64,000 nucleotides of DNA. Origin: Colwellia sp. M166. GTDB taxonomy: Bacteria; Pseudomonadota; Gammaproteobacteria; Enterobacterales; Alteromonadaceae. The notes beneath the pieces were generated by a model. It had not been told where the DNA came from, made no database searches, and worked only from the letters and a program-made list of their open reading frames with translations. The position numbers and the translations under genes were made by a program. Below are positions 25,542-35,857 of the stretch, piece after piece; the first letter of the stretch is position 1; each line of letters opens with the position of its first letter. The stretch spans positions 3,968,001 through 4,032,000 of the forward strand of contig NZ_CP040755.1 of NCBI RefSeq assembly GCF_024585285.1, written 5' to 3'.

Positions 25542-28500
25542 TTAGCCAATAAACTTACGGGCGTTGCGGAACATACGTACCCAAGGTGAATCTTCTTGCC
25601 ATTCATCAGGGTGCCATGAGTTGGCCACAGTGCGGAACACACGTTCAGGGTGTGGCATCATAATGGTTACTCGGCCATCGGTTGTCGTTAACGCTGTAAT
25701 ACCGTCAGGTGAACCGTTCGGGTTAGCCGGGTAGGTTTCAGTGATATGACCATAGTTATCAACATAACGCAGAGCTACAGTGCCAGACAGATTCGCTGTA
25801 TCGATAGCATCATCAGAACTAAACTCGGCACGGCCTTCACCATGAGAAACCGCGATTGGCATACGAGAGCCAGCCATGCCATCAAAGAAGATAGACGGTG
25901 TTTCTTGTATTTCTACCAAGCTAAAGCGCGCTTCAAATCGTTCTGATTTGTTTTGCACAAAACGTGGCCATGCCTCAGCACCAGGAATAATTTCTTTCAG
26001 GTTTGACAGCATTTGACAGCCATTACAAACACCTAATGAGAAAGTATCTTCGCGCTCAAAAAAGGCTTTAAACATAGCTTTAGCGTCTTTGTTGAACAAG
26101 ATAGATTTCGCCCAACCTTCACCAGCGCCAAGTACATCGCCGTATGAGAAACCACCACAAGCCACTAAACCGTTAAAGTCGGCTAAGTCAGTGCGGCCAG
26201 ATAAAATGTCTGACATATGTACATCAATAGCAATGAAACCAGCACGGTCAAAAGCCGCAGCCATTTCTACGTGCGAGTTAACACCTTGCTCACGTAAAAT
26301 AGCAATACGAGGATTGCTTACCTTGGCATTTTGCGCATCTTTGATAATAAGGTCAGCAACAATATCTTCATTAATATCAAAACTTAAGTCAGCGTTTAGA
26401 CCTGGATCTTCAGTATCGAATTTAACGTCATGCTCTTGTTGTGCACATTCTGGGTTATCACGTAATGATTGCATTTTATACGTGGTTTGTGCCCAAGTTG
26501 TACGGTAGTAAGTACGAGAGTTTTCTAGCACGACTTCACCGTTACGGCTAAAGCGCAGGGTATCTTCGTTATTGATACGACCGATATCAGTACAACAATC
26601 TTCAATGCCAAATTTAGCAAATACTGTATTAATAGCATCTACATCGCTTTCGCGAATTTGAATAACCGCGCCAAGCTCTTCACTAAACAATACATCTACG
26701 TCATTACCAGACGCTGATGTCAGCTTACTTAAGTCGATATCAACACCGGTATGGCCTGCAAATGCCATTTCAACAACCGTGGTAAATAAACCACCATCTG
26801 AAATGTCATGGTAAGCAATCAGTTTTTCATCGCGTACTAGTGTCTGCATAGCGTTGAAGAAACCTTTTAAGGTTTCAGGGCAATCAACATCAGGTGTTTC
26901 GTTGCCAAGCTGTTTGTAAACTTGTGCTAAACATGAACCGCCTAAACGCTGTTTACCTTTTGATAAATCAATGGCAATGATACGGGTATCGCCTTGATCA
27001 ATTCTCAATTCAGGCGTTACGGTTTTACGAATGTCTTCAACAACACCAAAAGCGGTGATGATTAATGACATTGGAGAAGTAACTGATTTTTGCTCGCCGC
27101 TGTCTTCGCCATTTTCTCCCGCTTCTTGCCATGTCGTTTTCATCGACATTGAGTCTTTACCAACCGGAATGGTTAAGCCAAGCGCAGGACAAAGTTCTTC
27201 ACCGATGGCTTTTACCGCTTCGTATAAACCAGCATCTTCACCTGGGTGACCCGCAGGTGACATCCAGTTAGCTGAAAGTTTAATGCGGTTCAAATCGCCA
27301 ATATCAGTACCGGCAATATTGGTTAATGACTCAGCTACCGCTAAACGTGCTGAAGCGCCAAAGTTTAGCAATGCAACGGGAGTGCGTTCACCCAATGACA
27401 TAGCTTCGCCGTGGTAAGAGTCAAGTGCTGAAGCGGTAACACCGCAATCGGCAACGGGTACTTGCCAAGGGCCAACCATTTGGTCGCGATTAACCATACC
27501 GGTTACCGAGCGATCGCCAATAGTAATTAAGAAGGTTTTTTCTGCCACGGTAGGTAGTGATAAAATACGCTCTGCCGCATCAGCTAAGGTGATGTCAGCA
27601 ACGGTAAAGTTATCGCCAGTCGCTATTTTTGTTTCAACGTCTTTAAATATTTTCGGTGTTTTACCTAATAACACTTCAAGCGGTAAATCAATTGGCGTAG
27701 CAAGTTTTTCATTGCCGGCAAAGTGTGAATCATTCACCGTTAAATGTTCTTCTTCAGTTGCACGGCCAACCACAGAAAATGGTGCGCGTTCACGAAGACA
27801 TATTTGCTCAAAGGTTGCTAAGTTTTTGTCTGATACCGCAATAACATAACGCTCTTGAGACTCATTACACCAAATTTCATGTGGTGCCATGCTGCGTTCA
27901 TCATTTGGTACGTTACGTAATTCAAAAACACCACCACGGCCGCCATCAGAAACTAATTCAGGGAAAGCATTTGATAAACCACCTGCGCCAACATCATGGA
28001 TGAAAGCAATCGGGTTTTCTTCACCTAGCTGCCAACACTTATCAATAACTTCTTGGCAACGACGTTCCATTTCAGGATTTTCACGTTGTACAGAAGCAAA
28101 ATCTAAGCTTTCAGCTGATTGGCCTGAAGCCATTGAAGAAGCTGCGCCGCCACCTAAACCTATGTTCATGGCTGGGCCACCAAGCGCAATTAAGTAAGCG
28201 CCAACAACAATTTCACGCTTTTGTACGTGCTCGTCACGAATATTACCTAAACCACCGGCCAACATAATGGGCTTGTGGTAACCACGTACTTCGCTGCCGT
28301 TAAACGAGTTAACTTGCTCTTCGTAAGTACGGAAATAACCTAAAATAGCCGGGCGACCAAATTCGTTATTAAATGCCGCACCGCCCAAAGGACCTTCAGT
28401 CATAATATCTAAGGCCGAAACGATACGGTTTGGTTTGCCAAAGTCAGTTTCCCACGGTTGTTCAAAACCAGGAATACGTAAGTTTGAAACTGAAAATCCG

Positions 28501-29516
28501 ACTAAACCTGCTTTCGGTTTTGAACCAATACCGGTAGCGCCTTCATCACGAATTTCACCACCTGAGCCTGTTGCTGCACCCGGATAAGGGGAAATAGCCG
28601 TAGGGTGGTTATGGGTTTCAACCTTCATTAGTATCTGAATGTCTTCATGGTGATAACCATAAACGTTGGTTGCAGGATTTGGGAAGAAACGACCGCCTTT
28701 ATTACCCACCATAACCGCAGCATTATCTTTATAAGCACTTAAGACAAAGTCAGGGTTGACTTCATGGGTGTTACGGATCATTTTGAACAATGATTTAGGC
28801 TGTTTTACGCCATCGATAGTCCAGTCTGCGTTGAATATTTTATGACGACAATGCTCTGAGTTAGCTTGAGCGAACATATAAAGTTCGATGTCGTGCGGAT
28901 TGCGGCCAAGTTTACTGAAGTTTTCAAATAAGTAGTTAACTTCATCATCAGCTAAGGCAAGACCGAGATCAATATTGGCTTGTACTAAGGCATTTTTACC
29001 GCCGTGCTCAATATCAATACTGGTTAATTCACCAGGCTCTGCGCTAGCAAATAGAGCTGTTGCATCATTGAGATCCTTAAAAATGGTCTCCATCATACGG
29101 TCGTGCAATAAGTTATTTAATGTTGACTGTTGCGCTGGGGTTAATGGCGAAGAATCTTCGGTGCTAACATAATAAATTAGGCCTCGTTCTAAGCGAATGA
29201 TTTTAGTTAAACCACAGTTGTTTGCGATGTCGGTAGACTTTGATGACCAAGGTGAAATAGTGCCAGGACGCGGTGTTACTAATAATAGTTGCCCAACAGG
29301 CTCATGTTCTTCAATTGTTGGACCATACTTAAGAAGTTGTTGTAAAACTTCAGTCTCTTCAGTATTCAATTGCTCTGAAATATGTGCAAAGTGGCTAAAT
29401 TCAGCATAGATATCCGTAACGGGCAGTTGCAGTTCAGAACACTGATTTAGTAGTTTACTTATTCTAAAATCAGATAGTGCTGGCGCACCGCGAAGGGTTT
29501 TCATCAACATCGACAT
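25542..29516 (-). CDS. purL: Phosphoribosylformylglycinamidine synthase
   Basis: Large single-chain FGAM synthase, 1324 residues (E. coli about 1295), which converts FGAR and glutamine to FGAM in purine synthesis. It has the N-terminal [15 protein letters not shown], two AIRS-like halves ([46 protein letters not shown]) and a C-terminal class-I glutaminase with Cys in LGVCNGCQM and the His/Glu pair in PHPER. The start is one of three close ATGs (29516, 29510, 29504); E. coli PurL begins near the last. It is divergent from mltF, as in many gammaproteobacteria, and ends before a strong terminator. Confidence 0.98.
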   Translation of the reverse strand: MSMLMKTLRGAPALSDFRISKLLNQCSELQLPVTDIYAEFSHFAHISEQLNTEETEVLQQLLKYGPTIEEHEPVGQLLLVTPRPGTISPWSSKSTDIANNCGLTKIIRLERGLIYYVSTEDSSPLTPAQQSTLNNLLHDRMMETIFKDLNDATALFASAEPGELTSIDIEHGGKNALVQANIDLGLALADDEVNYLFENFSKLGRNPHDIELYMFAQANSEHCRHKIFNADWTIDGVKQPKSLFKMIRNTHEVNPDFVLSAYKDNAAVMVGNKGGRFFPNPATNVYGYHHEDIQILMKVETHNHPTAISPYPGAATGSGGEIRDEGATGIGSKPKAGLVGFSVSNLRIPGFEQPWETDFGKPNRIVSALDIMTEGPLGGAAFNNEFGRPAILGYFRTYEEQVNSFNGSEVRGYHKPIMLAGGLGNIRDEHVQKREIVVGAYLIALGGPAMNIGLGGGAASSMASGQSAESLDFASVQRENPEMERRCQEVIDKCWQLGEENPIAFIHDVGAGGLSNAFPELVSDGGRGGVFELRNVPNDERSMAPHEIWCNESQERYVIAVSDKNLATFEQICLRERAPFSVVGRATEEEHLTVNDSHFAGNEKLATPIDLPLEVLLGKTPKIFKDVETKIATGDNFTVADITLADAAERILSLPTVAEKTFLITIGDRSVTGMVNRDQMVGPWQVPVADCGVTASALDSYHGEAMSLGERTPVALLNFGASARLAVAESLTNIAGTDIGDLNRIKLSANWMSPAGHPGEDAGLYEAVKAIGEELCPALGLTIPVGKDSMSMKTTWQEAGENGEDSGEQKSVTSPMSLIITAFGVVEDIRKTVTPELRIDQGDTRIIAIDLSKGKQRLGGSCLAQVYKQLGNETPDVDCPETLKGFFNAMQTLVRDEKLIAYHDISDGGLFTTVVEMAFAGHTGVDIDLSKLTSASGNDVDVLFSEELGAVIQIRESDVDAINTVFAKFGIEDCCTDIGRINNEDTLRFSRNGEVVLENSRTYYRTTWAQTTYKMQSLRDNPECAQQEHDVKFDTEDPGLNADLSFDINEDIVADLIIKDAQNAKVSNPRIAILREQGVNSHVEMAAAFDRAGFIAIDVHMSDILSGRTDLADFNGLVACGGFSYGDVLGAGEGWAKSILFNKDAKAMFKAFFEREDTFSLGVCNGCQMLSNLKEIIPGAEAWPRFVQNKSERFEARFSLVEIQETPSIFFDGMAGSRMPIAVSHGEGRAEFSSDDAIDTANLSGTVALRYVDNYGHITETYPANPNGSPDGITALTTTDGRVTIMMPHPERVFRTVANSWHPDEWQEDSPWVRMFRNARKFIG

Positions 29517-29688
29517 AGTCTATTTCACCGGTTAGATTTATTAAGGATAAAAAACGCGCGTATTATAGATTAAATGGCCTAATTAGAGAAATGATTTGTC
29601 ATATTTTGGCGGAATTTTCTTAGCGATATAATTGACAATTATAAAAAATAGCTTTTTTAATATCTCAATTCACGTGACAATAGGCACT

Positions 29689-31119
29689 ATGATAAAAAAT
29701 CAAATAAAATCATTTGCTAACAAACTTAGCATGGATAAGCTGTTGGTGTTGTTTTTACTGCCATTTATGCTGCTTTTCTCTGGTTGTAAAACACAAGAAA
29801 CACCGGCTAGTTTGCAACGCATCATAGATCGTGGCTACGTCACTGTCGGCACGCTTTATGGTAACACTAGCTATTATCTTGATGCAGAAGGTCCAGCGGG
29901 ATTTGAATACGAATTAGCTAAAAACTATGCTGAATACTTGGGTGTCGAATTAAAAATGATGCCTAGCTACAACTTAAATGAATTGTTTCAGCAACTCGAT
30001 AATGGTGGCGTTGATTTTTTAGCAGCTGGCCTAGCCGTGACTGATGAACGTCGTGAACAGTATCACTTTGCTCCAAGTTATTATGATGTTAGTCAAAAGC
30101 TAGTCTTTAAACAGGGCAACATTAGACCCCGAAAACTTGCTGATTTAACCGGCAAGCTAGCGGTGGTAGAACAATCGAGCCATGTGGAAAGCTTGGTACA
30201 ATTAAAGATATCTCACCCGGAACTCTCTTGGTCGACAAGCGCTGAATTAGATAGCGAAGAATTACTGTTACGTGTGCTTTCTGGTGAAATTGATTACACC
30301 ATTGCTGACAGTAATACCTTGGCGATTAGTCGTCGCTATTATCCTGAAATAAGCATCGGCTTTACCATTCGTCAAGAAGAGCCTTTAGCTTGGATGGTTA
30401 ATAAAAATGGTGATAACTCTATTTTTGCCAGCTTAATTGAGTTTTTTGGTGAGGTTCATCATAACGGTGTTTTATTAGCCTTGAATGATAAACATTATGG
30501 TCATATTGAAGAATTTAACTATGTTGATACCCGAATGTTTATTCAGGCAATTGAGCAAAAATTGCCGAAATATCAACCATTATTTGAAAAATATGGACAA
30601 GAGGTTGATTGGCGTTTACTCGCTGCAATCAGTTATCAAGAGTCTCATTGGGAACCTCATGCCCGTTCATATACCGGTGTGCGTGGTATGATGATGCTAA
30701 CGTTACCAACAGCAAAGCAAATGGGCATAAAAAGTAGGTTAGATGCCGAGCAAAGTATTCGTGGTGGCGCAAAATATTTTAAGCGACTTATTGGTCGTAT
30801 GCCCGCGAGAATTCCAGATCCAGACCGACTTTGGTTTGCGCTTGCGTCTTATAATATTGGTTTAGGGCACTTAAATGATGCGAGAAAAATTACTCAACAA
30901 CAAGGTGGCGATCCTGATCGCTGGGTGGAAGTAAAAGAGCGTTTACCCTTATTAAAACAAAAAAAGTTTTATAAAAAAACGCGCTATGGTTACGCTCGTG
31001 GTGATGAACCGGTTAATTATGTTGAGAACATTCGTCGTTACTATGATACGTTAACTTGGATGGATAATCAGACCAAACAAGTCTTAGTTGATGCTGAGCA
31101 TGTTGTTGCTGTTGAGTAA
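29689..31119 (+). CDS. mltF: Membrane-bound lytic murein transglycosylase F
   Basis: Outer-membrane lipoprotein of about 476 residues that cleaves peptidoglycan glycan strands. Signal peptide with lipobox LLFSGC. An SBP-type domain follows (about 40-265, [41 protein letters not shown]), then the SLT catalytic domain (about 280-440) with the catalytic Glu in [25 protein letters not shown] and [18 protein letters not shown] 29689 gives a normal signal; TTG 29632 would add 19 residues. Divergence from purL is conserved in E. coli. Confidence 0.95.
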   Translation: MIKNQIKSFANKLSMDKLLVLFLLPFMLLFSGCKTQETPASLQRIIDRGYVTVGTLYGNTSYYLDAEGPAGFEYELAKNYAEYLGVELKMMPSYNLNELFQQLDNGGVDFLAAGLAVTDERREQYHFAPSYYDVSQKLVFKQGNIRPRKLADLTGKLAVVEQSSHVESLVQLKISHPELSWSTSAELDSEELLLRVLSGEIDYTIADSNTLAISRRYYPEISIGFTIRQEEPLAWMVNKNGDNSIFASLIEFFGEVHHNGVLLALNDKHYGHIEEFNYVDTRMFIQAIEQKLPKYQPLFEKYGQEVDWRLLAAISYQESHWEPHARSYTGVRGMMMLTLPTAKQMGIKSRLDAEQSIRGGAKYFKRLIGRMPARIPDPDRLWFALASYNIGLGHLNDARKITQQQGGDPDRWVEVKERLPLLKQKKFYKKTRYGYARGDEPVNYVENIRRYYDTLTWMDNQTKQVLVDAEHVVAVE

Positions 31120-31271
31120 TAGCAGGGATTTATTGATATTATGCGCTGTGTCATGAAATTGTCATATACCTTAGTGATACTAAGAAAACTGATTGTAAGT
31201 ATTTAAAATTACATTAAGTTATAAAGTATCTACTGAAAACTATCAGTAATATGTATGTTAAAGAGGTTAAT

Positions 31272-31430
31272 ATGAGAATTAAGAGATATTTAGCAAGTAA
31301 TCAACGAAAAAGAACCTTACATCGTAATAAGGTACGATTGGCTAATCGCCGTCATATGCAGTTTTCATTAGAGCGATACAGTGAGCTACCAACGTGTATT
31401 AAAGTAAATAACGAGCTAGGTCATTGCTAA
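31272..31430 (+). CDS. Small basic protein, 52 residues
   Basis: Short ORF with a good ribosome binding site (AAGAGG, six bases before ATG 31272). The protein is strongly basic: RIKRYLASNQRKRTLHR then NKVRLANRRHMQF, followed by SLERYSELPTCIKVNNELGHC with two cysteines. It follows mltF by 152 bases. No family is recognised. It could be a nucleic-acid-binding small protein, but that is only suggested by charge. Confidence 0.5.
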   Translation: MRIKRYLASNQRKRTLHRNKVRLANRRHMQFSLERYSELPTCIKVNNELGHC

Positions 31431-31507
31431 CTTGAAAACAGATCCTTTAATACCAAATTCATTGTTCAGTAGCTCATTTCTACCAGTTTAAATCACCAGC
31501 TACCTGG

Positions 31508-32098
31508 TTATTTGTGTTTTCCTCGACTCCAGTCTGTTGCTTGTAATAGCTGTTCACCAGCTTCAACCGCACCATCTTCCATGGTTGTCCCCATAGAATC
31601 ATTCCAACGATTTAAATAACCAAACAATGAAATAACGGCTAATATTTCAACTATCTCACCATCATCCCAATAGTTATGCAGCGCTTTTGCAATATTATCA
31701 TCAACTGCATTAGGGACACTTGAAGCCGCTAAAGCAAATTCAAAAGCTGCTTTTTCTGCTGCTGTGTACAAGGTACTAGCACGGAAATTCCAAATATTTT
31801 CTAGACGCTCATCTGTACCGCCGTAACGTTGCGCGGCTAAAATGGTATGAGCTTCACAATATCGGCAGCCGGTATTCGCACTGGTAATATAGCCAATTAA
31901 GCGCTTTTGCTCTGCGTTAACTCGGCCATCATTTGCCATTACAGCCATATTTAAATTAATAAAGGCTTTAGCAATCGCAGGGCGTCGCTGCATGGTGAGC
32001 ACGCTATTAGGACAAAAACCTAAGGTTTCATTGAAAAATCGTGCAAGCTCTACAACTTCTTTATTTTCATCGCTAGCAAGAGGGCGAACTAAGGGCAT
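31508..32098 (-). CDS. AhpD-like / carboxymuconolactone decarboxylase family protein
   Basis: Alpha-helical protein of 196 residues of the peroxidase-related AhpD-like type. The redox motif is GCRYCEAH, a CxxC pair with the following His, and KRLIGYITSANTGCRYCEAHTILAAQRYGG matches the family core. Relatives use the thiols to reduce peroxides or partner peroxiredoxins. ATG 32098 is chosen because GGAGAT precedes it by seven bases; ATG 32143 would add 15 non-family residues. A strong palindrome and a MarR gene lie divergently upstream, which suggests induction by oxidants or aromatic compounds. Confidence 0.85.
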   Translation of the reverse strand: MPLVRPLASDENKEVVELARFFNETLGFCPNSVLTMQRRPAIAKAFINLNMAVMANDGRVNAEQKRLIGYITSANTGCRYCEAHTILAAQRYGGTDERLENIWNFRASTLYTAAEKAAFEFALAASSVPNAVDDNIAKALHNYWDDGEIVEILAVISLFGYLNRWNDSMGTTMEDGAVEAGEQLLQATDWSRGKHK

Positions 32099-32163
32099 GA
32101 GTGTGATCTCCAAAGATAATTTATAACGCTTAAAATACTTCATTCAGTTTTAACATATATGAT

Positions 32164-32218
32164 CGATATTGCAAATGCAATATCGTTAAGTATTTCAAAT
32201 TTTCATTTATAAATGAAA
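32164..32218. promoter_or_regulatory. MarR-type operator palindromes
   Basis: Two exact palindromes lie in the divergent region. Arms CGATATTGCA and TGCAATATCG flank AA at 32164-32185, and TTTCATTTATAAATGAAA occupies 32201-32218. The first has the TTGCAAATGCAA look of MarR-family operators and lies 65 bases before the AhpD-like start. Binding by the adjacent MarR protein is inferred. Confidence 0.6.
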
Positions 32219-32370
32219 GTCGTATTGAAAATATATGGATATAACTTGTGTCAACTTTAGCTGCAAGGTAAAGTGATTTTTGGATGATTTTACTGACAAT
32301 TTAAGGTGTAATTATTTCTTCTTCAGCGAGAGAGCAAGCGTTTAATCTAACTAATTTAGTTGATGAACCA

Positions 32371-32895
32371 TTGAACCTATCCGAACATTTACCCTATCGT
32401 GTCGCAATAGTAAGTAATTTGTTGGCACTTAACCGTGATTTAAATATCCGTAGTTTATCAAATTTAGAGCCGAGAGAAATGCGAGTATTGCTTAATATTG
32501 GCTCATATATGCCGATTAAATCAGCGGATATTGCTTATCAATCTCGACTCGACTCTTCTACTGTTAGCCGAGCAGTGAAAGTACTTTTAGCGAAAAAACT
32601 GATCGCGGCGAAACCTGACTCGGTCAGTAAAAATATTAAACACTTAACCTTAACTGAGCTTGGTGTGACCTTGTACAAGCAGCTGAGTAATGCCTTAGAG
32701 CCTCGTGCTCAAGCACTGGAAAGTGTTTTAAATGACGATGAAAAGCAAGTTTTCTATCAATGTTTAACTAAAATAGAAGCTAAAGCTGAGCAGCTATTAG
32801 CGCAACAGGCTTTATCATTTGTTAATCAAGGCTTAGAAATTCCAGCGGATCAAAAAGAGCTTTTACGTTGGTATAAAAAAAGTCAGCAAAGCTAA
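32371..32895 (+). CDS. MarR-family transcriptional regulator
   Basis: Winged-helix regulator of 174 residues: dimerisation helices (YRVAIVSNLLALNRDL), recognition region (IKSADIAYQSRLDSSTVSRAVKVLLAKKLIAAK), wing (DSVSKNIKHLTLTELG) and a C-terminal helical segment. The longest normal-codon start is TTG 32371; the open frame extends further upstream without ATG, so the true start is uncertain. Divergent from the AhpD-like gene with palindromic operators between them. Confidence 0.85.
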   Translation: MNLSEHLPYRVAIVSNLLALNRDLNIRSLSNLEPREMRVLLNIGSYMPIKSADIAYQSRLDSSTVSRAVKVLLAKKLIAAKPDSVSKNIKHLTLTELGVTLYKQLSNALEPRAQALESVLNDDEKQVFYQCLTKIEAKAEQLLAQQALSFVNQGLEIPADQKELLRWYKKSQQS

Positions 32896-32918
32896 GATAA
32901 ACAATAGTTTTAAAAGTT

Positions 32919-33288
32919 ATGATTGAGCACGGCACTTATACCGTTGAACTTGACGGCAGAATGTTGAAAACTATTTCAGTCGACATTTTAATAACTTTGC
33001 AACGCAGGCCGTTTGTTCACAAATAGTAGATAGCCTGAATGGTCAAGGTTTTGCTTATTGTTTGACTGTACGGCGTAAGAAGTGAGCACGTCTAATGTGC
33101 ATAGAATATCTAATCAGCACATCTTGTGGTTAAACAGGCAAAACGGTTTGGCTCGGGCAATGACATATAACCATCAACTTCAGCTTGGTATTGTTAATAA
33201 TGCTTAGCCAGCAGTGTTACAATTAAAAAACTGCAAATATTTCTACCACTTGCAAGATGCTCGAAATTGGTTATTTACACAGATATAA
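32919..33288 (+). pseudogene. Decayed small protein gene (STAS-like layout)
   Basis: An ORF starts MIEHGTYTVELDGRMLKTISV and stops early. A one-base shift then continues with FNNFATQAVCSQIVDSLNGQGFAYCLTVRR to 33085. A third open segment reads LARAMTYNHQLQLGIVNNA, a TAG, then PAVLQLKNCKYFYHLQDARNWLFTQI ending at 33288. Together they resemble one protein of about 120 residues broken by at least two frameshifts and one amber codon. The layout recalls STAS-like single-domain proteins; family not certain. Confidence 0.6.
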
Positions 33289-33326
33289 GTTCTTTCTCAG
33301 TTAAGCTATAGGGCCAAAGTTAACGA

Positions 33327-33776
33327 TCAATTACTATTTCTTTCAAGTAATACCGGGCCGTTATTTTCACTGGCTAAGATATCTTCAGGGTTATATATTG
33401 GACAGTTTTTCATCGAAAGACAGCCACAGCCGATACAGCCATCAAGTGAATCTCTGAGTTTTTCTAAATATGCTATTTTTTGGTTCAAGCCTTGCCGCCA
33501 GGAGCGTGATAACTGCTGCCAGTCATCTTTAGTTGGTGTTCTTTTATCTGGTAAGTTGGCAAAAGCCTTTTTAATTTCTTCTAACGACACGCCCATTTTC
33601 TGTGCGGCTTTTATGACTGAAATTCGCCGCAATACCTCACGTTTATAACGCCGTTGATTGCCTTGATTACGCAGGCTTTTGATTAAACCCACCTGTTCGT
33701 AAAAATGTAAAGTTGATACCTTTACACCGCAGCGCTTAGCTACTTGTCCGACACTTAAATTAGCTTCTTCCAGCAT
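33327..33776 (-). CDS. soxR: Redox-sensitive regulator SoxR
   Basis: MerR-family activator of 149 residues with a [2Fe-2S] cluster that responds to redox-cycling compounds. The winged helix-turn-helix (LSVGQVAKRCGVKVSTLHFYEQVGLI, then RRYKREVLRRI) is followed by a coiled dimer helix and the cluster cysteines C114, C117, C119 and C125 in GCIGCGCLSMKNC, matching the E. coli spacing. It is divergent from a canonical SoxR promoter at 33812-33842, which drives a small ORF rather than soxS. As in most non-enteric bacteria, SoxR probably controls target genes directly. Confidence 0.97.
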   Translation of the reverse strand: MLEEANLSVGQVAKRCGVKVSTLHFYEQVGLIKSLRNQGNQRRYKREVLRRISVIKAAQKMGVSLEEIKKAFANLPDKRTPTKDDWQQLSRSWRQGLNQKIAYLEKLRDSLDGCIGCGCLSMKNCPIYNPEDILASENNGPVLLERNSN

Positions 33777-33811
33777 AGATATCTTCTTTTTTGAATTTGT
33801 TGAAAAATCGC

Positions 33812-33842
33812 TTTACCTCAAGCTAACTTGAGGTTTTATACT
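33812..33842 (+). promoter_or_regulatory. Canonical SoxR box and 19-bp-spaced promoter
   Basis: CCTCAAGCTAACTTGAGG at 33816-33833 differs from the E. coli soxS SoxR box at only one central base. It lies between TTTACC (33812-33817) and TATACT (33837-33842), with a 19-base spacer, the long spacer typical of MerR-family activated promoters. Transcription points to the plus strand, towards the 39-residue ORF at 33874. Confidence 0.92.
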
Positions 33843-33873
33843 GATACTCAGATTAACGCAGAGGAATAAGACA

Positions 33874-33993
33874 ATGAAAGCTTTATTAAAAGATCACGCA
33901 AAAAAAAGCAAACAATCACAAGTAAGTCACTTTATCTCAAAGGTTATCTCTCGCACATTAGAAATTTATTGTGCAACTTTACTGAATATGTAA
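33874..33993 (+). CDS. SoxR-controlled small ORF, 39 residues
   Basis: First ORF after the SoxR promoter, with GAGGA eight bases before its ATG. The protein is basic at the N-terminus (MKALLKDHAKKSKQSQVSH) and amphipathic later (FISKVISRTLEIYCATLLNM), with one cysteine. It has no recognised family and is too short to be a SoxS-type regulator. It may be a real stress microprotein or a leader peptide before the VOC gene, which starts 44 bases downstream. Confidence 0.6.
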   Translation: MKALLKDHAKKSKQSQVSHFISKVISRTLEIYCATLLNM

Positions 33994-34037
33994 TTTGCTA
34001 GTTTGCTGAAAATAAATTAATCATAAGAGGGATTACC

Positions 34038-34454
34038 ATGTTGTATTTAGAGCATTTAAATTTAGTTGTTAAAGACATTCCACAAGCATTAAAATTTTAT
34101 CAAGTCGCTTTTCCACACTGGCGTATTAGAGGTGAGGGGCAGTCCACATGGTATGGCAAGCCAAGACGCTGGTTACACTTTGGCGATGATGATATTTATC
34201 TGGCGTTGAGTGACCATGGTGAAAGCGATATTCGCGACAATCGTGCATTTCAAGTAGGGCTAAGTCACTTTGCTTTTGTGACTAACGAGTTAACGAATAT
34301 AACTCAACGACTAATGGCGGCAGGATTTGTTGGAGTGCAGGGTGATGGTGCTGCAGGCGTTCGTAACAATACTTACTTTATTGATTCGGACGGCTATGAA
34401 ATTGAACTTGTTGAATATTTAACTGCAGATATTGGACAAAAAAATGATTATTAG
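34038..34454 (+). CDS. VOC-family (glyoxalase/bleomycin resistance-like) protein
   Basis: Metal-dependent VOC-fold protein of 138 residues: YLEHLNLVVKDIPQALKFYQVAFPHWRIRGEG, HFGDDDIYLALSD, LSHFAFVTNELTNITQRLMAAGF, and the end YFIDSDGYEIELVEYL with the usual terminal Glu ligand. Such proteins act as glyoxalases, dioxygenases or drug-binding resistance proteins; the substrate is unknown. The ribosome binding site AGAGGG precedes ATG. It is the second gene downstream of the SoxR promoter, so it is probably induced by redox-active compounds. Confidence 0.88.
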   Translation: MLYLEHLNLVVKDIPQALKFYQVAFPHWRIRGEGQSTWYGKPRRWLHFGDDDIYLALSDHGESDIRDNRAFQVGLSHFAFVTNELTNITQRLMAAGFVGVQGDGAAGVRNNTYFIDSDGYEIELVEYLTADIGQKNDY

Positions 34455-34747
34455 CCGCTTAAATCAATCAGCAACCTATGAGATTATTAATTTAATTAGC
34501 CTGTTGAAAAAGCCACCATTATAGTCATTAGCTAATTCCATCGACATGACTTCAAAGTGCATATTGAATGCTTTAATAGCAAATTTTTTGCTGTATATTT
34601 TCTAATGAATAATTTTTGTCGCCAAATAAATACCTGACCAAGACATTTGGCACGTTACGTACACACATAGATGAAGTTGAATGTAATTAAACTTACTGGT
34701 AAGTTATTAAAACTATTTATGCTTTATTCACTATATAAGGATCGTAT

Positions 34748-34942
34748 ATGTTCGCAGGAGTAGCTTTTTTAGCCATTATTTTTCAACTTGCAATTGTCGC
34801 TGCGGTTATCGTTTTTGCTGTCAAATTACTTAACCGTATTACAGACATTGCAGGTTCTCAAAAGTCTATAGCAGAGTCTCAAGTTCAGCTAATTACTTTA
34901 TTAAGGAAAAAACAAACAACTCAAGAATCAGCTGATAGTTAA
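34748..34942 (+). CDS. Small single-helix membrane protein, 64 residues
   Basis: One membrane helix (about 4-27, VAFLAIIFQLAIVAAVIVFAVKLL) followed by a helical, polar cytoplasmic tail (NRITDIAGSQKSIAESQVQLITLLRKKQTTQESADS). Shine-Dalgarno AAGGA lies nine bases before ATG 34748. No family recognised. It stands alone; the 293 bases before it show no gene. Confidence 0.65.
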   Translation: MFAGVAFLAIIFQLAIVAAVIVFAVKLLNRITDIAGSQKSIAESQVQLITLLRKKQTTQESADS

Positions 34943-35057
34943 AACATAACTATAAGTCGTTAAAGCAGGACAAGTAATAGTTGCTTATGCTCCTGCATCG
35001 CTTTTTTAACCAACAATCTTTTGCCTGTTATTTAGGTGTTGGCACTTCGGAGTAGCC

Positions 35058-35681
35058 ATGAGTATTGTCTGTCTTGAAGGTGCTAGCGCTGTAGGCAAAA
35101 CTACAGTGAGTAAGTTACTAGAAGAAAGATTTGGCTATCTTAGAATCGCTGAAGTAAATGAGCTTTTTGAAAGCTCGATAAATGAATCAAGCACTTGGTA
35201 TTTTGAGCGCCAAATAGACCGGTGGAAATTGGCGCGAGATGAATCACAAAAAGGTGGTGTTGCAGTATTAGATGGAGATCCATTTCAGCCTGTTTGGTAT
35301 AACTGGATATTTACCAATGACGGTCTTCAACCACTAAATGAGGTGTTTGATTTTTACCAATGCAGAGTTCAGAACGGTGATATCGAATTTCCAAATAAAT
35401 ATATTGTCCTTAAGGCTCCTCATTCTGAATTGAGTGCAAGGAAAGTTTCAGATCCAACACGATCTAGAAGAAATTTTGTTAAACATTTGCAACTAATTGC
35501 GCCACAGTTTGAGTATTTTCAGGCTATGCGTGCCATAAGTTTAAATTCAGTTGAGTTTCTTGAGTCCGATAACCCGAGTAATTTAGCAGATAAAATAATA
35601 AATTTAGACAAACCAGTTAATAAATTAAACAGTTTAGAAATATTAAACGCAATATATAACTTCGTGGAAAGTCGAACATAA
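35058..35681 (+). CDS. P-loop nucleotide-kinase-like protein
   Basis: Protein of 207 residues with a Walker A motif at the N-terminus (EGASAVGKTTVSKLLEERFG, GxxxxGKT at about 8-15) and a kinase-like VAVLDGDPFQPVWYNW near residue 75, where a DxD-type acidic site is common in small-molecule kinases. The later SARKVSDPTRSRRNF segment could form the lid arginines. It resembles the AAA_18/28 group of nucleoside- or metabolite-kinase-like proteins; the substrate is unknown. It lies alone in an accessory stretch. Confidence 0.7.
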   Translation: MSIVCLEGASAVGKTTVSKLLEERFGYLRIAEVNELFESSINESSTWYFERQIDRWKLARDESQKGGVAVLDGDPFQPVWYNWIFTNDGLQPLNEVFDFYQCRVQNGDIEFPNKYIVLKAPHSELSARKVSDPTRSRRNFVKHLQLIAPQFEYFQAMRAISLNSVEFLESDNPSNLADKIINLDKPVNKLNSLEILNAIYNFVESRT

Positions 35682-35857
35682 TAAGGGCTATGTGTAAGTT
35701 TAGTTTCTTGATCTTCTAACGCTCTTAATCATGTATTACTCAATGCTATAAAGTTGCTTAAGATTGATTTCAATGACTATTTTTATAGCTGAATTTGGCT
35801 GTTGGAGTTATGCTACAGCTTGGTTATATTTTTAATTCAATCATGGATGATATCTTA

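Noticed and set aside
26089..26508. 139-codon plus-strand ORF antisense to purL
   Set aside because: Lies wholly inside purL on the opposite strand; Ser/Ala/Pro-rich composition is what the reverse frame of a conserved gene gives. Other long antisense ORFs over purL, cinA, etfA, the ADH/ALDH genes and pntA were rejected for the same reason.
33874..33993. The SoxR-controlled small ORF as a SoxS-type regulator
   Set aside because: At 39 residues it cannot hold an AraC-type DNA-binding domain and shows no helix-turn-helix.
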